NCBI GenBank assembly: GCA_031282705.1
Contig: JAITDF010000750.1
Span: forward strand, 1 to 5,383
Origin: Opitutaceae bacterium
GTDB lineage: Bacteria > Verrucomicrobiota > Verrucomicrobiia > Opitutales > Opitutaceae
Direction: 5' to 3'
DNA: 5,383 nt
Part shown: in pieces, positions 1-4,679 of the stretch
Layout: each line of letters opens with the position of its first letter
Position numbering within the stretch: position 1 is the first letter of the stretch
Notes under the pieces: generated by a model
Seen by the model: only the letters and a program-made list of their open reading frames with translations
Database searches by the model: none
What the model was told of the DNA's origin: nothing
Position numbers and translations under genes: made by a program

Positions 1-255
1 GAGGCCGCCGCCGGCGCGGTGGCGGCCTATTATAAATACAAACTCGAAACCACTCCCTCCAAAGATGAGCAACTTCAACGCGAATGCGAAGAACTCGAGG
101 ACGAAATCCACATGCTTGAGGCTCGCGGCACTGACGCTGACATGCGGCGCGCTGCTGTGCTGCGGGTGCGTCTCTATCGGCGGCACGGCATCCTTGCGGA
201 TTTACCAGCCGCAGACGCTCCGGCTCCAAGCCGGGACGGAAGTGGCGACGCGTGA
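1..255 (+). CDS. Membrane-anchored coiled-coil protein, inner-membrane spanin-like, 5' partial
   Basis: The reading frame is open from base 1 to the TGA at 253-255, so the start lies upstream; the GTG at 19 is internal to an open frame and is not a convincing start. The visible part begins with a small-residue stretch (EAAAGAVAAYYKYK) that looks like the end of a transmembrane segment. A charged helical region follows (about residues 20-50 of the visible part, with KDEQLQRECEELEDEI), then a polar Ala/Pro-rich tail. A membrane anchor plus an extramembrane coiled coil is the layout of Rz-type i-spanins, which link the inner to the outer membrane in the last step of phage lysis. The support for that role is contextual: a small lipoprotein gene begins inside this one in the +1 frame, as in lambda Rz/Rz1. 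I see no sequence motif that proves it. A generic small phage membrane protein is the alternative. Confidence 0.5.
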   Translation, partial: EAAAGAVAAYYKYKLETTPSKDEQLQRECEELEDEIHMLEARGTDADMRRAAVLRVRLYRRHGILADLPAADAPAPSRDGSGDA

Positions 256-373
256 CGGCCAGTATCAGGCGCAGACTGATGAAGTCTGGTATTCCGCCGC
301 GCTGTATGAGGCGCGGGCGCGCGAGGCCGAGGCGCTGGCGGCGGCGCTGCAACAACTCAGGCAGCAGAAATAA
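65..373 (+). CDS. Small phage lipoprotein, outer-membrane spanin-like
   Basis: This 102-residue protein has a positively charged N-terminus (K9, R12, K14, R19), a hydrophobic segment (about residues 20-34) and a cysteine-rich end reading LLCCGC. Cys35 is the best lipidation site because Gly34 sits at -1; Cys at -3 is atypical, so the lipobox is imperfect. The mature part contains the stretch QTDEVWYSAALYEARAREAE, then a short Ala/Gln-rich helix. I recall similar DEVW-S-Y motifs in small phage lipoproteins near lysis genes, but cannot check. The gene starts within the upstream membrane-protein gene in the +1 frame and extends 118 nt beyond it, so bases 65-255 are dual coding. No Shine-Dalgarno sequence precedes the ATG. 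The likely role is the outer-membrane half of a spanin pair; an unrelated tail-region lipoprotein is possible. Confidence 0.6.
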   Translation: MSNFNANAKNSRTKSTCLRLAALTLTCGALLCCGCVSIGGTASLRIYQPQTLRLQAGTEVATRDGQYQAQTDEVWYSAALYEARAREAEALAAALQQLRQQK

Positions 374-387
374 TCCAGCCAATAAAC

Positions 388-462
388 AGCAGGGAGGACG
401 AACGGAAAAGTCGGAATTCTCATTAAATTCAGAAGCGGGTTCGACTCCCGCCCCTGCTCCCA
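388..462 (+). tRNA. Atypical phage tRNA with CAT anticodon (Met or Ile2-like), encoded CCA
   Basis: All four stems are visible. The acceptor AGCAGGG (388-394) pairs with CCCTGCT (452-458) over 7 bp. The D arm GAC/GTC (397-399/410-412) has a 10-nt loop containing GG. The anticodon stem GAATT/AATTC (414-418/426-430) carries loop CTCATTA with anticodon CAT at 421-423. The T arm GCGGG/CCCGC (435-439/447-451) has loop TTCGACT. The variable loop is 4 nt, and CCA is encoded at 460-462. Odd points are A at position 8 where U is nearly universal, T at position 37 next to the anticodon where a purine is expected, and C as discriminator (459). The anticodon fits elongator Met, initiator Met or lysidine-modified Ile2; the initiator is unlikely because the first acceptor pair is A-T. 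It lies between the lipoprotein stop and the next start codon, 10 nt beyond its end, so it must be cut out of a polycistronic transcript. It could be a degenerate tRNA. Confidence 0.8.
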
Positions 463-472
463 TTTCCCAGCC

Positions 473-700
473 ATGAATAATATCAAAACCAATATAAAAC
501 CCGGTCAGGTTTATAAATGCCGCAACGGCGCCACCGCCAAGGTGCTGAGCGCCGGCGAGCCGGGCGTGCGCCCGATTCGCGCGGAGATTGCCGAAGAGGG
601 GATGTCGGTGCCGTATGCGCGATGGTATCGCATCGACGGCCGCGAGTTCGCCGACGGCGGCGAAAGCCCCTACGACCTCATCGCGCTCTACGCGGAATGA
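473..700 (+). CDS. Small phage protein of unknown function
   Basis: This 75-residue protein begins at an ATG 10 nt after the tRNA CCA end; no ribosome-binding sequence is visible. It opens with a polar stretch and KPGQVYKCRNGATAKVL, then GVRPIRAEIAEEG, and ends with RWYRIDGREFADGGESPYDL. The pattern of a short beta-rich protein with a W-x-x-DG-x-F...G-x-SPxDL ending is familiar from small phage proteins of unknown role, but I cannot name a function. There is no signal peptide, membrane segment or cysteine cluster. It is read in the same direction as the tail genes and ends 11 nt before gpU, so it is probably in the same operon. Confidence 0.75.
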   Translation: MNNIKTNIKPGQVYKCRNGATAKVLSAGEPGVRPIRAEIAEEGMSVPYARWYRIDGREFADGGESPYDLIALYAE

Positions 701-711
701 TTTTTTGAAAC

Positions 712-1143
712 ATGGCCCTGCTCGCACTCTCCGGCAACGGCGTGACCTTTGAATTCTCGATCGGCACCGCCGCCTACGAGACCATCTCCCGCTCAACTTC
801 GTGGGAATGGCCCTCGCTCGCCCGCGTCGGTGCGTATCCCGCGCATCAATACACCGGCCCGGCCGCCGAGACCATCACGCTCCCCGGCGTGATTTTCCCC
901 GTGCACCGCCCCGCCTTCGCCGCCGACAATAAACAAGTGGCCTATGCAAACGCCGCGGGCGCAAACCAGCTCGACACCCTCCGCGCCATTGCCGCGAAAG
1001 GCGAGCCGTTGACCCTCGCCAACAACAAAAAGGAGCTCGGTCGCTGGGTCATCACCGGCATCACCGAGGAACAAAGCAGCATCATGTCCGACGGCACCCC
1101 GCGCAAACAGACCTTCACCATCAACCTTACCCGCTATGACTGA
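712..1143 (+). CDS. U: Tail protein GpU (P2-like)
   Basis: This 143-residue protein has the layout of P2 gpU, a small tail-completion protein of contractile-tailed phages acting with gpX and gpD. The family signature is visible as SWEWPSLARVGAYPAHQYTGP near residues 28-50 (compare the SW...R...P..Q..GP pattern in P2 gpU), then ETITLPGVIFP, a predicted helix LDTLRAIAAKGEPLTLA, and the C-terminal GRWVITGITEEQSSIMSDGTPRKQTFTINLTRYD block with its SDG-R motif. Its length matches the family. The first ATG in frame is used; no Shine-Dalgarno sequence is seen. The stop overlaps the gpX start by 8 nt, which suggests translational coupling. Confidence 0.93.
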   Translation: MALLALSGNGVTFEFSIGTAAYETISRSTSWEWPSLARVGAYPAHQYTGPAAETITLPGVIFPVHRPAFAADNKQVAYANAAGANQLDTLRAIAAKGEPLTLANNKKELGRWVITGITEEQSSIMSDGTPRKQTFTINLTRYD

Positions 1144-1348
1144 GCCCGCCACCCACACCACCACCGACGGCGACATGCTCGACGAAATCTGCCGGCTTTA
1201 CTACGGGCGCACCGCCGGCGTCACGGAAATCGTCCTCGCGGCCAACCCGCACATTCTCGCGCTCCCCCTGCGCCTCCCCGCCGGCGTCCACATCCCCCTC
1301 CCGCAAGTCTCCCCGCCCCCCCTCCGCCCCCGCCGCCTCTGGGATTAA
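1136..1348 (+). CDS. X: Tail protein GpX (P2-like, LysM-like fold)
   Basis: This 70-residue protein matches gpX of P2-type phages across its whole length. It has the sequence GDMLDEICRLYYGRTAGVTEIVLAANP, in which D-x-L-D-I-C-YYGRT-VxE-VLxANP is the conserved core, followed by LPAGVHIPLP and a terminal RLWD that corresponds to the usual LW(E/D) ending. The family is a LysM-like tail component linked to assembly of the hub. The ATG lies inside the last codons of gpU, and the gpD start is 25 nt downstream, giving the U-X-D order common in P2-like prophages. The C-terminal Pro/Arg-rich linker (residues about 56-68) is low complexity. Confidence 0.93.
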   Translation: MTEPATHTTTDGDMLDEICRLYYGRTAGVTEIVLAANPHILALPLRLPAGVHIPLPQVSPPPLRPRRLWD

Positions 1349-1373
1349 ATCCGCGCGCGCCGCGCCGCCCGCC

Positions 1374-2390
1374 ATGACTCCCGCATACACCATTATTTCG
1401 CCCGACGGACAGGACATCACCGACCGCTTCCGCGACCGCCTCATCTCGCTTTCCCTCACCGACGAAGCCGGCGAAAAATCCGACACCCTCCGCATCACCA
1501 TCGAGGACGTCCGCCGCGAGCTTGCATTTCCCGAGCCAAACACCCGGCTCGAAGTCCACCTTGGCTACGCCGGCGCCCTCCGCGACATGGGCGTATATAC
1601 AATTGACGAGGTGAAATATTCCGGCCCGCCCGACAAAATCGAAGTCGGCGGCAAGTCCGCCTCCTACTCCACCGCCGACGCCGTCGCCGACAAATACCCC
1701 CCCATGCAAGACCGCCGCACCCGCTCATGGCAGGAGGGCACCACCATCGACGCGATGGTCAGGAAAATGGCGGAGGAAACCGGCCTGAAAAGTTATGTCA
1801 GCCCCCGTGCCGCCCCCGTCGTGCTCCCCCACACCGACCAAAGCGCGGAGAGCAACATCAGCCTCCTGCAACGCCTCGCCAGACGATACAATTCCTGGGC
1901 CAAGGTCAGCTATGGCGCCATCCGCTTCGTCGATTTTCGCGACATATCTCCCGACCGCAACCCCGGCAAGGCCGTGGGCGTGACCCTCGACCGCGCGCAA
2001 GTCACCACCTACGCCTACACAAACAAAGAACGCAACACCTTCAACGCCGTCCGCGCCAAGTGGCACGACACCGCCGCCGCGATGCAAAAAATCGTCACCG
2101 TGCCCGCCGCCGGCGCCTCCCCCGTCCTCGAACTCGACACGCTTTTCCCCGACGAAGAAACGGCGAAAAAAGCCGCCGAGTCCCAATTCAAGGAAGCCTC
2201 CCGCGCCGGCAAGTCCCTCAGCCTCACCCTCCCCGCCCCGTCCGGCCTCGCCGTCTTCGCCGACGCCACCCTCAACCTCACCGGCTTCGGCCCACCGCTC
2301 GACGGCCCTTGGACAATGAAAACCGTGACATGGAGCCTCTCCCGCTCCGGCCTCACCTGCTCCGTCCAATGCGAATCCGACGCCAAATAA
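1374..2390 (+). CDS. D: Tail hub / late control protein GpD (P2-like)
   Basis: This 338-residue protein is the baseplate hub of the contractile tail, the P2 gpD counterpart and related to the T4 gp27 hub. The family pattern is visible: DITDRFRDRLISLSLTDEAGEKSDTLRITIED near the N-terminus (residues about 13-45), then LEVHLGYAG and MGVYTIDEVKYSGPPDKIEVGGKSA. The region ADKYPPMQDRRTRSWQEGTTIDAMVRKMAEETGL follows, and then HTDQSAESNISLLQRLARRYNSWAKV (about residues 152-178), the hallmark helix of this family. The C-terminal part ends with the usual PWTMKTVTWSLSRSGLTCSVQCE block. The length is normal for gpD and the gene looks intact. It is the last tail gene here; the next gene is unrelated cargo. 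Confidence 0.95.
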   Translation: MTPAYTIISPDGQDITDRFRDRLISLSLTDEAGEKSDTLRITIEDVRRELAFPEPNTRLEVHLGYAGALRDMGVYTIDEVKYSGPPDKIEVGGKSASYSTADAVADKYPPMQDRRTRSWQEGTTIDAMVRKMAEETGLKSYVSPRAAPVVLPHTDQSAESNISLLQRLARRYNSWAKVSYGAIRFVDFRDISPDRNPGKAVGVTLDRAQVTTYAYTNKERNTFNAVRAKWHDTAAAMQKIVTVPAAGASPVLELDTLFPDEETAKKAAESQFKEASRAGKSLSLTLPAPSGLAVFADATLNLTGFGPPLDGPWTMKTVTWSLSRSGLTCSVQCESDAK

Positions 2391-2406
2391 TCAACCGTCC
2401 TTTTAT

Positions 2407-3054
2407 ATGAAAAAGAAACCACGGCATTCAACCAATATGGCCATGAACATTGAGTTCATCACCATCTCCGACCTGAAGCCGCTTGAAAAAAACGCGCGCA
2501 CGCACACACCGGAGCAAATAGACAAAGTTGCAAAATCCATCAAACAATTCGGCTTCCGAAACCCCGTTCTCATCACCGATTCTTTTGGAATCGTCGCCGG
2601 CAATTGCCGCGTCGAGGCCGCTAAAAAACTCGGCATTGAAAAAATCCCATGCCTGAGGCTCGCCGGCATGACGCCGGAGCATGTCCGTGCCTACGCGCTC
2701 GCCGATAACAAGCTCGCGCTCGAAGCCGGCTGGGACATCGAAATCCTAAAACAGGAACTCGAATTCCTCCAGGGGCTCACCGACTTTGACTTTGACTGCA
2801 CCGGCTTCACCCAAAACGAAATAAATGACCTTATCCTTCCGCCGAATGACGCCGGCAGGGAGTTCGCAGACAACGGCGAGTTCGATTACGTCAACGAGGA
2901 CAAAAGTGCATATAGGAAAATCGTCGTCAATTTCCAAACCGAGGCAGATGTCATCGAGTTTGCCCGTCGACTCGAAATCCCCGTCACGGAGCGCACCCAC
3001 GTGACATGGTTCCCGCATATCAAGAGGGAAAAATCGCCCGAAATTTATGAATAG
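2407..3054 (+). CDS. Free-standing ParB-fold protein with an extra C-terminal domain
   Basis: Residues 17-82 form a ParB/sulfiredoxin-type domain: ITISDLKPLEKNARTH, IDKVAKSIKQFGFRNPVLIT, then the phosphate-binding-like loop GIVAGNCRVEAAKKLG (61-76). Residues 94-122 (RAYALADNKLALEAGWD...) match the helical segment found in phage ParB-methyltransferase proteins. Where those proteins continue into an N4/N6 methyltransferase, this one instead ends in a short domain (about 165-215, YRKIVVNFQTEADVIEFARRLEIPVTERTHVTWFP). No methyltransferase motif is present. The first ATG gives a basic leader (MKKKPRH); ATGs at 2437 and 2443 are equally plausible, and 2443 fits the domain start best. No Shine-Dalgarno sequence helps to decide. 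It overlaps the downstream glycosyltransferase by 8 nt. Such ParB proteins may process or bind DNA or use nucleotides; the activity here is unknown. It starts 16 nt after gpD. Confidence 0.85.
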   Translation: MKKKPRHSTNMAMNIEFITISDLKPLEKNARTHTPEQIDKVAKSIKQFGFRNPVLITDSFGIVAGNCRVEAAKKLGIEKIPCLRLAGMTPEHVRAYALADNKLALEAGWDIEILKQELEFLQGLTDFDFDCTGFTQNEINDLILPPNDAGREFADNGEFDYVNEDKSAYRKIVVNFQTEADVIEFARRLEIPVTERTHVTWFPHIKREKSPEIYE

Positions 3055-3925
3055 GCCCGATTCTCTGCCTTCCGCATTTCCACCGAGTCGCATCCCGATT
3101 TTCATCCCGTCCAAGGGCAGGCATGATTGCGGCACGACATGGCACGCGCTCGACCGCATGGGCGTCACCCGTTACCGAGTCATTGTCGAGCCGCAGGAAT
3201 ACGACCTATACACAAAGCATCTCCCGCGCTCAAAACTCCTGAAACTCGACATGGATTTCAAACGCAAGTATGATACTTGCGACGGAATTCCTTACGACGA
3301 AAACCCGCGCGTCGGCAGCGGGGCCGCCCGCAGCTTCGGCTGGGATACCGCCCGTCGCGAGGGCGCGCCCTGGCACTGGATTGTTGACGACAACATACAG
3401 GAGTTTTATGTTTATAACAATAATAAAAAATACCACGCCCGTTATGATACATTCGCGGCCATAGAACGCTTTGCTGGAAAATACGAGAATGTCGTGATGG
3501 CCGGGATGCAATATGAAGGCTTCACAGCGCAAATTGCGAAACAGCCTCCTATTATTATAAACACCCGTATTTTTTCATGCAATCTCATCAGGACGGACGC
3601 CCCTTTCAAATGGCGCGGCAGATACAACGAGGATGTCATTCTCTCTCTGGACATGCTGGAGGCCGGCTGGTGCACAATACTTTTCAGGACCTATCTTTGC
3701 GACAAAATGGCCACGCAAAAAATGAAGGGGGGAAACACCGACGAGCTTTACCGGCAAGGCACAGAGGCCAAAAGCCGCCTGCTCAAATCCGTTTACCCGG
3801 GCAAAGTGGAATTGGTCATGCGCTACGGACGCCACCATCACCGCGTTGATTTTTCGCGCTACACACAGCGCCTCATTCGGAGGCCGGAGTATCGCGACCC
3901 ATCGCGCGCAACTCCGCGAGGTTGA
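3047..3925 (+). CDS. Phage glycosyltransferase-like protein, TAGT/GREB1-like, probable DNA base hypermodification
   Basis: This 292-residue protein has the layout of the nucleotide-sugar transferase-like family found with TET/JBP dioxygenases and ParB proteins in phage DNA-modification clusters. Visible motifs in order are IPIFIPSKGR (16-25, the opening strand and loop of the fold), ARSFGWDTARREGAPWHWIVDDNI (94-117, with Asp114-Asp115 as a likely metal/sugar-nucleotide site), RYNEDVILSLDMLEAGW (192-208, with Glu195-Asp196), and a late KGGN (227-230). The start codon lies inside the end of the ParB gene (ATGAATAG overlap), which argues for coupled translation. No TET/JBP dioxygenase or methyltransferase is in the window, so the acceptor base cannot be named. 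The coding region has AT-rich pockets (about 3400-3570) unlike the tail genes, consistent with acquired cargo. A cell-surface glycosyltransferase is a less likely alternative because it has no membrane segment. Confidence 0.8.
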   Translation: MNRPDSLPSAFPPSRIPIFIPSKGRHDCGTTWHALDRMGVTRYRVIVEPQEYDLYTKHLPRSKLLKLDMDFKRKYDTCDGIPYDENPRVGSGAARSFGWDTARREGAPWHWIVDDNIQEFYVYNNNKKYHARYDTFAAIERFAGKYENVVMAGMQYEGFTAQIAKQPPIIINTRIFSCNLIRTDAPFKWRGRYNEDVILSLDMLEAGWCTILFRTYLCDKMATQKMKGGNTDELYRQGTEAKSRLLKSVYPGKVELVMRYGRHHHRVDFSRYTQRLIRRPEYRDPSRATPRG

Positions 3926-4071
3926 TGCCGCGCCGCTTTGCCTCCGCCACTCCGCCCGGTGGTTCCCCCACCCCGAGGCCGTCACCGACGACGATGGGCA
4001 CTTTCAACCCCGTCGCTTTTTTTGTTGCGCGCGCCCGGAAAAAGCATGTGCTGGAACCCGGCCACGAGCCA
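3873..4071 (-). other. Weak antisense coding-like remnant in the 3926-4152 gene-free stretch
   Basis: Between the glycosyltransferase stop and the terminator I see no convincing gene. The only coding-like signal is leftward: a frame ending at 3873 that reads KVPIVVGDGLGVGEPPGG followed by VAEAKRRGINLAELRAMG, with C/G-ending codons typical of this genome. It has no credible start. Upstream the plausible reading appears to move to another frame near a run of seven A residues (leftward sense) at about 4018-4024. It overlaps the end of the rightward glycosyltransferase by 53 nt. It could be the decayed 3' end of a convergent gene, or chance in GC-rich DNA. I recognise no family. Confidence 0.2.
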
Positions 4072-4152
4072 ACGACCAGCGGCGATTCCGGTATTCTTTC
4101 GCCGCCGCGCCGCGCGGCGCGAACCGGCAGATAAGGAATCAAAAAAAGATTT

Positions 4153-4191
4153 GGCGGGAAGACGCGAAAACCGCGCCTTCCCGCCTCTTTT
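4153..4191 (+). terminator. Strong intrinsic terminator, probably bidirectional
   Basis: GGCGGGAAG (4153-4161) pairs with CTTCCCGCC (4177-4185). Inside it, CGCG (4163-4166) pairs with CGCG (4172-4175) after a single A/C mismatch, with loop AAAAC. The T-rich tail TCTTTT follows on the right. On the left the hairpin is preceded by an A run (4141-4147), which becomes a T run on the other strand, so the same hairpin can stop transcription from either side. It marks the end of the tail/cargo operon, about 228 nt after the last gene. Confidence 0.85.
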
Positions 4192-4333
4192 CCCCCGAAA
4201 AAACACGTTTTTCTTTTTTTGCGCGAAAAAAAATGCGGAAAATTCCGTTCATTACGAACGAGTTGCGGAAATCGGAGAATTTTTTTTGAAAAAATACTTG
4301 CAGGGAAATCAAAAAAATTCGATGCTCGCTCCC
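4192..4333 (+). promoter_or_regulatory. AT-rich promoter/operator region of the small-gene module
   Basis: This stretch is sharply richer in A and T than its flanks, with several A and T tracts. It holds two short inverted repeats that could be operator sites: CGGAA-AA-TTCCG (4237-4248) and CGTTC-ATTAC-GAACG (4246-4260). A possible -35 element TTGCAG lies at 4298-4303, with GATGCT 17 nt downstream (4321-4326) as a weak -10; TTGAAA at 4286-4291 is an alternative -35. The position just before the structured leader and after a terminator supports a promoter here, but the exact boxes are uncertain. Confidence 0.4.
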
Positions 4334-4373
4334 GTGCTCGCAATTCCGCGGGCACCCCGGTTGCAGCCGGGTG
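4334..4373 (+). promoter_or_regulatory. Structured 5' leader: two abutting hairpins
   Basis: GTGCTCGC (4334-4341) pairs with GCGGGCAC (4348-4355) over 8 bp with one G-U pair and loop AATTCC. Directly next to it, CCCGG (4356-4360) pairs with CCGGG (4367-4371) around loop TTGCAG. Alternatively the outer AC/GT extends the second stem through a bulged C. The following 33 bases up to the ATG at 4407 contain no stem and are mostly A and C. The layout suggests a leader RNA with an open translation start. I do not recognise a known riboswitch class. Confidence 0.5.
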
Positions 4374-4406
4374 AACCAGAACCGACAGCCAAACAAAAAC
4401 AAAACA

Positions 4407-4619
4407 ATGTTCACCGCCAAAGTGGAAAAAATTCTCCGGGAGAGCGAAAGGGCTCTCCTGGTCCTCGTCGAGGTCGCCCGCCCGGACGGGGAACCCGCCG
4501 ACGAAAGTGTCTGGCTCCCGAAAAGCCAGATTAACGTGGTCGATGACCACACGGTCGAAATGCCCGCCTGGCTGGCGGCCGCCAAGGAGCGGGACATGGA
4601 GTTCCGCCCCCTCTGGTGA
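4407..4619 (+). CDS. Small protein with a WLPKSQ motif, unknown function
   Basis: This 70-residue protein starts at the ATG at 4407. The in-frame GTG at 4371 is rejected because it lies in the leader hairpin and would add a low-complexity NQNRQPNKNK leader. It reads as a beta-rich front (TAKVEKILRESERALLVLVEV), a motif VWLPKSQI (residues 35-42), an acidic turn VVDDHT, and an amphipathic end with MPAWLAAAKERD. Small proteins with a W-(L/I)-PKSQ motif followed by P-x-WL-A are, from memory, common in phages and plasmids and have no assigned role. No Shine-Dalgarno sequence is present; the 30 bases before ATG are nearly all A and C. It is the first gene of the module containing the ring-nuclease homologue. 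Its body carries stems at 4436-4461, 4510-4530, 4536-4550 and 4589-4607. Confidence 0.75.
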   Translation: MFTAKVEKILRESERALLVLVEVARPDGEPADESVWLPKSQINVVDDHTVEMPAWLAAAKERDMEFRPLW

Positions 4620-4679
4620 CCAACCTCAACCCTCAACCCTCAACCCTCAACTTAAACTTAAACCTAAACTCAAACGCCC
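4620..4679 (+). repeat. A/C-rich degenerate tandem-repeat leader between genes
   Basis: The 60-nt spacer is built of short tandem units: CAACCT (4621-4626), three copies of CAACCCT (4627-4647), CAAC, then TTAAAC twice, CTAAAC and TCAAAC (4652-4675), ending GCCC just before the ATG at 4680. It contains no G until 4676, so it cannot form stable RNA structure and holds no Shine-Dalgarno sequence. It probably acts as an unstructured ribosome entry tract. A simple-repeat expansion with no function is possible. Confidence 0.75.

Noticed and set aside
388..462. tRNA 3' end as a prophage attachment site
   Set aside because: It lies inside the phage operon between lysis and tail genes, with no integrase nearby and no second copy of its 3' end in the window.
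252..476. Rightward open frame across the tRNA
   Set aside because: It reads through all four tRNA stems and has no protein-like features.
1725..2369. Long leftward open frame rich in Gly, Ala and Glu
   Set aside because: It is the mirror of the gpD codons, a common effect of C/G-ending codons. gpD on the other strand matches a known family over its full length.
1727..2410. Long rightward open frame rich in Arg, Pro and His inside gpD
   Set aside because: Its composition is that of a frame-shifted reading of GC-rich DNA, and it has no recognisable domain.
4198..4230. Second terminator formed by GAAAAA/TTTTTC and T7/A8 tracts
   Set aside because: The stems would be almost entirely A-T and weak, so they are better explained as A/T tracts of a promoter region.
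4371..4406. GTG start for the WLPKSQ protein, 36 nt upstream
   Set aside because: The GTG overlaps the second leader hairpin and the extra residues are translated A/C-rich leader. The ATG at 4407 begins the folded-looking part.
3873..4550. A 225-codon leftward open frame across the intergenic region
   Set aside because: It reads through the terminator hairpin, the A/T tracts and the leader hairpins, giving a patchwork sequence with no domain. Only its last part has coding-like codons, reported separately as a weak remnant.
4621..4679. Short CRISPR array or telomere-like repeat
   Set aside because: Units are 6-7 nt with no spacers, far too short for CRISPR. There is no sign of a linear-end structure.
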